A stretch of 50,771 bases of DNA. Source: Candidatus Pacearchaeota archaeon (lineage in GTDB: Archaea > Nanobdellota > Nanobdellia > Pacearchaeales > GW2011-AR1). The stretch spans positions 1-50,771 of the forward strand of contig NZBT01000012.1 in the NCBI GenBank assembly GCA_002688015.1, read 5' to 3'. A program made the translations under genes and the position numbers. Positions 45,959 through 50,771 of this stretch are shown one piece after another; within the stretch, counting starts at the first letter, position 1, and the number at the start of each line of letters is the position of its first letter. The notes below the pieces were generated by a model. It saw only the letters and a program-made list of their open reading frames with translations. It was not told the origin of the DNA and did no database searches.

Positions 45959-46588
45959 ATGGTAGATATAGTTAGAGGAAAAGTAAATGGATGCAGTAGA
46001 GATATTTTTGATATTTACAGAGAGGCGTTTTTTGTTTTAACACCTGATGAAGAAATATTTTCTGAACGAGAAGAATATCTTTCAGAAATTCTTAAAAGAG
46101 ATTCTATTGTCTTAGCGCTTAATTCAGGAAATGTTGTTGGTTTCCAGACTTACTCTTTTTTAGGGGATTCAGAATTAATAGAGGATAATGTGAAATCAAA
46201 ACTTTATTATGCTGCTTATCCTGGAGAAGAGGATTCCTTAAGAAGATATTATGAAAGGCATCTATGTCTTTGTCAAAAAGGAAAGGTTGTTGTAGAATAT
46301 TTTGATAATGAATTCGGTGGGGAAAAAAGAGAGTCAGAGGATTCTGATTTTTATTTTGATTCTTTAGCTGTCCATCCAGATTTTAGAGGGAGAGGTATTG
46401 GAAGAGAATTGATTAAAGAAGGATTAGCTATTGCTAGGGAAGGAGAATCTTCTGCAGTTTATGTTGATTGTTGGGATAATTCTCCAGTTTCAAAATTATT
46501 TGGTTCTTTTGATTTTTTACCGATTATAAGACTTGGGCCTGCGCATTTTGATGGAAGTTCTTCTTTGTTCATGGGAAAAAGGCTTTAA
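45959..46588 (+). CDS. GNAT-family N-acetyltransferase
   Basis: FDSLAVHPDFRGRGIGRELIKEGLAIAREG. Confidence 0.85.
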   Translation: MVDIVRGKVNGCSRDIFDIYREAFFVLTPDEEIFSEREEYLSEILKRDSIVLALNSGNVVGFQTYSFLGDSELIEDNVKSKLYYAAYPGEEDSLRRYYERHLCLCQKGKVVVEYFDNEFGGEKRESEDSDFYFDSLAVHPDFRGRGIGRELIKEGLAIAREGESSAVYVDCWDNSPVSKLFGSFDFLPIIRLGPAHFDGSSSLFMGKRL

Positions 46589-46658
46589 CAGAGTTTCACA
46601 CAAGTATATAAAGTAAACACACGTTTACCCATTATGAATAAAAATGGAGGTACTAAAA

Positions 46659-46841
46659 ATGAAATACAAAAATTTTATGGATGGAGACGTTATTGGAGTT
46701 CTAGATTGTAATGCTTGTGAAGAGATGTTATCCCAAGATGCAGAATTGAAAAGAGTTCAAACAAAAGAAGAATTAGAAGAGATTAAGATTATGTTAAAAG
46801 AAATTGAAGAACTTTGTTATGCATGTAGGTTAGAGAAGTAG
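46659..46841 (+). CDS. small hypothetical protein
   Basis: Preceded by GGAGGT; MKYKNFMDGDVIGVLDCNACEEML...; four Cys (CNAC, CYAC). Confidence 0.6.
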   Translation: MKYKNFMDGDVIGVLDCNACEEMLSQDAELKRVQTKEELEEIKIMLKEIEELCYACRLEK

Positions 46842-46871
46842 GTTTATAAGTTATAATTACCTTTTTGTTTT

Positions 46872-47639
46872 ATGAAAAAGAAGGTGTTATTTTTAGGAGC
46901 AAGTGGACGGATCGGAAGGAATTTTGTTAATGATTATTGGAATCAGAGGTTTGATAAGAAATATGAGTTGATTTTAGGATCTAGGAATCCAGGAAAAATT
47001 AAGGACAAGAGGTTTAAGACAAGGAAAGTAGATATTCTAGATATTTCTGAATTAAAGAAGGCTTTCAAGGGGATAGACGCGGTTTTAAATTTGGCTGCTA
47101 ATGCTAATCAAAATGCTGCCTTTTCTGATCTAGTCAAACCAAATATATATGGAATTTATAATGTTTTAGAGGCAGCTAAGCAGGCAAAGGTTAAGAGAGT
47201 TATAACTGCAAGTAGTATTCATGCTGTTAAAGGTTATAGGGAAGGTAAGATTATTGAGGAAAGTGATGCTCCAAAGCCTGAGAATCTTTATGGGGCTACA
47301 AAAGCTTTTGCAGAAGCTTTATGTTATGTTTATTCTAAGAAGTTTGGGCTTTCTTGTCTAGCTATTAGAATTGGAGCTTATGTTTCAGATGATTTAAGAC
47401 AGAAAGTTTGTTTTGAGAGACATAATTATGATTATGTAATAAGTCAAAGAGATATGGCTCAGTTGTTTCATAAAGCGATTATTGCTCCTGAGAAAGTTAA
47501 GTATGGAGTTTTATCAGGAATTTCAAATAATAAGAAGAAGCGTTTGGCTCTAAATTGTACTAAAAAGCTTGTTGGCTATAAACCGAAGGATGATGCTTAT
47601 GCTTTATGTGATTCTGTAAAGAAACATTCTATAAGGTGA
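46872..47639 (+). CDS. NAD-dependent epimerase/dehydratase
   Basis: VLFLGASGRIGRNFV, YGATKAFAEAL. Confidence 0.88.
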   Translation: MKKKVLFLGASGRIGRNFVNDYWNQRFDKKYELILGSRNPGKIKDKRFKTRKVDILDISELKKAFKGIDAVLNLAANANQNAAFSDLVKPNIYGIYNVLEAAKQAKVKRVITASSIHAVKGYREGKIIEESDAPKPENLYGATKAFAEALCYVYSKKFGLSCLAIRIGAYVSDDLRQKVCFERHNYDYVISQRDMAQLFHKAIIAPEKVKYGVLSGISNNKKKRLALNCTKKLVGYKPKDDAYALCDSVKKHSIR

Positions 47640-47686
47640 TTCTTGAGTGCAATAAATAATAAAAAGGGCTCCTCTTTCTTCTGAGA

Positions 47687-47881
47687 ATGAGTGATGAAGT
47701 GGATCCACAAAGGGCTTTTAGACAGGCAGAAAGATATTTTGGATATAAGGGTCCTGATGTTCTTATGAGGGAAGGAAGAGATTATCCAAAGATCCATCCA
47801 GGAGTTTCAGCTTTTAATAGGGAAATGAAGAAGAAAGCAGGTTTACATAAAAAGGGCAGGAACCTTCCTGTTGGATTTTAG
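47687..47881 (+). CDS. small hypothetical protein
   Basis: 64-aa hydrophilic ORF between the epimerase and rtcB. Confidence 0.55.
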   Translation: MSDEVDPQRAFRQAERYFGYKGPDVLMREGRDYPKIHPGVSAFNREMKKKAGLHKKGRNLPVGF

Positions 47882-47936
47882 GGGTTGTTGATGTTCCTAA
47901 TTGGGCTTTAGAAGCCCGAGATGAGAGATACTAGTG

Positions 47937-49115
47937 TTAGGTTTGCCAGTTGATTAAGGGAATAATGTGCTTTTTTGTGGAAACTGAAGTTTTCTGTTTT
48001 TCCATAACTTCTTTTATTGGTTTGTATGCTATTGGAGATTCATCTAGATTTTCTTCATTGAAATCAGCTGTTACGTTAGGAACCAAGGCTTTGAATTGGG
48101 CGATTGTTAATTTGTTTCTTGCTTCTTTTCTACTCATCGCACGGCCTGCTCCGTGAGAAGAGGAGTTTAGGAATTTTGAACTCCCAAGGCCCTCTACTAG
48201 ATATGAGCCATCACGCATGTTTGCTGGAATCACACCACGCTCTCCTTTCTTTGCAGGGGTTGCTCCCTTTCTATGGATGTATCTCCCTTTCTCTAAAATT
48301 GCGTGATTATGTGTCTTGTTTGCATAAAGAGTTGATTTTAGAGGGATTTTGAGTACTTTTTCTAGGGAGTCCAGAACGCGGTATGACATTTCTAATCTGT
48401 TTAATAGTGCAAAGTCAAGTCCAAATTGAAGAAGGGCGAGGTATTCTTTTCCCATTTGGGATTTGTCTGAAAGGGGAGCTGTTTTTTCATATTCTTTTTG
48501 GGAGCCAGAAGATTTAATCATGTATCTTTTTGCTACTTCGTGTCCAATGCCTCTTGATCCTGAATGAATTACAAGCCATAGTTCTTTTTCTGTTTTTTCA
48601 TCAAAACCTAGAGAGATGAAATGATTCCCAGCTCCTAAAGAGCCAAGATGTCTTGGAGCAACTTGCTTTATGTGTTGGAGAACAGATTTATCATGTTCTT
48701 TGCTTTCTAGAGAGGAGAGAATTTTCTTGAAGGTAGACATGGTTTTCTCATTAAGGGAAGAAGAATCTTTGTTCTTTTCTCCTAGGCCCATTGGAACGGC
48801 TTTTTTAACTTCTGAAAGAATGGCCTTTGATTTTGATTTTACTAATTTTATTAGGTTTGTTGATTTGTTTTTTGCAGAGATTTTTACAGCTATTACTCCG
48901 CATCCAATATCATAACCTACCCAAGCTGGAACAACGAATTCTTTTGTGATGAGGACAGCTCCAATAGGGGCGACGTAACCACGATGAGCATCAGGCATTA
49001 GAGCCGCTGCTGTTACGAAGGGTTCAGAATAGCAAGCTTTGAATTGGGCTTCTGTTTCTTTGTCAGGGGAAAGGGAATAATTATAGATTGGTTTTGTTTT
49101 ACTTGTATTTGTCAT
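47937..49115 (-). CDS. rtcB: RtcB RNA ligase
   Basis: MPDAHRGYVAPIGAV, WVGYDIGCGVIAVK, GAGNHFISLGFDE, HSGSRGIGHEVAKRY, SHGAGRAMSRKEA. ATG at 49115 avoids overlap with the upstream gene. Confidence 0.95.
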   Translation of the reverse strand: MTNTSKTKPIYNYSLSPDKETEAQFKACYSEPFVTAAALMPDAHRGYVAPIGAVLITKEFVVPAWVGYDIGCGVIAVKISAKNKSTNLIKLVKSKSKAILSEVKKAVPMGLGEKNKDSSSLNEKTMSTFKKILSSLESKEHDKSVLQHIKQVAPRHLGSLGAGNHFISLGFDEKTEKELWLVIHSGSRGIGHEVAKRYMIKSSGSQKEYEKTAPLSDKSQMGKEYLALLQFGLDFALLNRLEMSYRVLDSLEKVLKIPLKSTLYANKTHNHAILEKGRYIHRKGATPAKKGERGVIPANMRDGSYLVEGLGSSKFLNSSSHGAGRAMSRKEARNKLTIAQFKALVPNVTADFNEENLDESPIAYKPIKEVMEKQKTSVSTKKHIIPLINWQT

Positions 49116-49140
49116 GTTAGGGAGAAGGAAAAGAGGTTTA

Positions 49141-49440
49141 TTAAATTGATGATTCATAGTTTCTGAATATTCTTTCAAGTTTGTTCATTTTGTTTATTGT
49201 TTTTGTTTTTTTATCGTTTTGTTTCACTTTTACATGTATTGTTTTTCCATCTTTAACTGTGACAATAAATTCAATTCCTTGATAATCTCCTTTTATTCTG
49301 TGATCATCTTCTGTTATCTCTGCTTTAATTTTAGATCTACTTAAATAATCAACTAATGATAATACTGCGGTTTCTCTGTCTAAAAAATTATCTGGTGTTC
49401 CCACATCATACTGGCTTTTTGTTTGATTTCCTCGAGGCAT
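49141..49440 (-). CDS. hypothetical protein
   Basis: 99-aa ORF upstream of rtcB. Confidence 0.6.
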   Translation of the reverse strand: MPRGNQTKSQYDVGTPDNFLDRETAVLSLVDYLSRSKIKAEITEDDHRIKGDYQGIEFIVTVKDGKTIHVKVKQNDKKTKTINKMNKLERIFRNYESSI

Positions 49441-49489
49441 AGTTTTTTTTAGAGGGAGGATTTATAAATTCTTTTGTTTTAAGGAAAGA

Positions 49490-50407
49490 ATGAGGTTGAT
49501 AGATTTTACGATGATTGTGCTTATTTTGATACTATTATCTTTTGGAGGGATTATTGCTTATAAGACGTTTTTTACTAAATTAGTTGAATATGAAGAATAC
49601 AAAGCTGATTTAGAATTAAATGTGTCTGGGGATTTACAATTTTATCCTAATATGCGATATAAAGATAGAGATATAACTTATTCTTTTGAAAGTATTTGTA
49701 ATCTTGGAAAAAGGGAAGAGGTTTCTGAAGCGTTTGATATTTTATCTGGGAGAACGATATTGGGGTTTGACGAAGTTGAGGAAGAAGGAGAGATACAGAT
49801 TTTATGTTCTTCTATTGCTCCAGAACCAGAGCAAAAGGGACATTTTGTTGCAGGAGAGGGAGGCCCTACGGAAGTTATTCGGGCTGGTAGAAATAATATC
49901 ATTTTATCTGGTAAAATAAGTTTGTTTAAGAATGATAAATGTAAGACTTCTAAGATTGCATTGCATGAAATTTTACATGCGTTAGGATTTGATCATAATA
50001 AAAATGAAAGCAGTATTATGTATCCTGTAACTGAATGTGATCAAATATTAGATGACTATATTATAGAAAAAATAGACTCTATTTATCAATCAGATAGTTT
50101 ACCTGACTTGATTATTGATGAATATAAAATTAGCAGTGTTGGGAGATATTTAGATTTCAAGGTTTCTGTGTTGAATGTAGGTTTTAAAGAGGCAGGAAAT
50201 TTCTCATTAATAGTTTTTGCAGATGATAATGAATTAAGAAAGATTCCTTTGGAAGAAGTAGGGGTCGGTGTTAAGAGAATTGTGGATGTTGAAAATTTAA
50301 GACTTCCTTTGAGAAGTTTTGATAAAATTTCTTTTGTTGTAGAGTTTCCTGAAAATGAGCTAGATAAAGAGAATAATAGGGTTGAGATTTTATTGAATAA
50401 GGTTTAA
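49490..50407 (+). CDS. membrane-anchored matrixin-like metalloprotease with CARDB-like C-terminus
   Basis: N-terminal TM; HEILHALGFDHNKNESSIMYPV fits HExxHxxGxxH plus Met-turn; PDLIIDEYKISSVGRYLDFKVSVLNVG CARDB-like. Confidence 0.8.
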   Translation: MRLIDFTMIVLILILLSFGGIIAYKTFFTKLVEYEEYKADLELNVSGDLQFYPNMRYKDRDITYSFESICNLGKREEVSEAFDILSGRTILGFDEVEEEGEIQILCSSIAPEPEQKGHFVAGEGGPTEVIRAGRNNIILSGKISLFKNDKCKTSKIALHEILHALGFDHNKNESSIMYPVTECDQILDDYIIEKIDSIYQSDSLPDLIIDEYKISSVGRYLDFKVSVLNVGFKEAGNFSLIVFADDNELRKIPLEEVGVGVKRIVDVENLRLPLRSFDKISFVVEFPENELDKENNRVEILLNKV

Positions 50408-50432
50408 ATATGTAATATCCTATTCTTTATTG

Positions 50433-50771
50433 ATGGCAGAAAGAGATATGTTGTTGAAGGAGAAGGTGGATCATACTGGGATCTTTGATTTTAAAGGGTT
50501 TTATAGATTTGCGCATACATGGTTTAAGGATGAAGGTTATGGCGTTGATGAGGGGAAATATTCTGAGAAACTTTCAGGGAATTCTAAAAATTTAACGATA
50601 GAATGGAAAGCTACAAAACAACTTTCTGATTACTTTAAGATTGAGCATATAATTAGGTTCACTATAGAGAATTTGACAGATGTTGAAGTTGAAGTAGATG
50701 GGGAAAAGAAACAGATGAATAAAGGAAAGGTTGAAATGGAGATTAAAGCAAATCTTGTTTCAGATCCAGAA
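50433..50771 (+). CDS. conserved-looking hypothetical protein, truncated by window end
   Basis: ATG 50433, open to the window edge: MAERDMLLKEKVDHTGIFDFKGFYRFAHTWFKDEGYGV... Confidence 0.6.
   Translation, partial: MAERDMLLKEKVDHTGIFDFKGFYRFAHTWFKDEGYGVDEGKYSEKLSGNSKNLTIEWKATKQLSDYFKIEHIIRFTIENLTDVEVEVDGEKKQMNKGKVEMEIKANLVSDPE

Overview
The window reads as DPANN-type archaeal chromosome, most like Pacearchaeota/Woesearchaeota. This placement is inferred from archaeal r-proteins L7Ae, S28e and L24e, TTTAAATA-type promoters, low GC, and CPR/DPANN-style small proteins; no database search was possible. Main blocks, left to right: (1) a ribosomal protein operon (L7Ae, S28e, small ORF, L24e). (2) A short membrane-protein gene broken by a one-base frameshift, behind a cluster of GTCCGAATAAA repeats. 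(3) A ~9.5 kb cell-surface locus with two tandem paralogous secreted proteins, a DNRLRE/dockerin-like protein and a 1232-aa adhesin with lamin-tail and cadherin-like repeats. (4) A bacterial-type gyrB-HAD-gyrA operon. (5) A tRNA-Asp locus with one intact tRNA, one 5' fragment and two 3' fragments framing small genes, which resembles nested integration cassettes. (6) RNA-associated genes: DEAD-box helicase with RGG tail, permuted GTPase, RGG/CxxC protein, RRM protein. (7) A YjdF-like/Schlafen-AlbA fusion, an orphan HPr-like protein and a class-2-like PyrD. (8) tRNA-Ser(CGA), an ABC exporter and a DinG/XPD-like helicase. (9) A dense sugar-phosphate cluster: transaldolase, cupin PGI, NAXE, archaeal FBA, TPI, LOG, Gnd, RpiB, Rpe, Pgl, full-length transketolase. 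(10) RtcB and a matrixin-like secreted protease. The most interesting items are the tRNA-Asp-fragment cassettes, a fully paired 15-bp/UUCG RNA hairpin placed at a likely transcription start upstream of tpiA, and a palindrome (GTTTATCGACGATAAAC) shared by gyrB and the surface paralogs.
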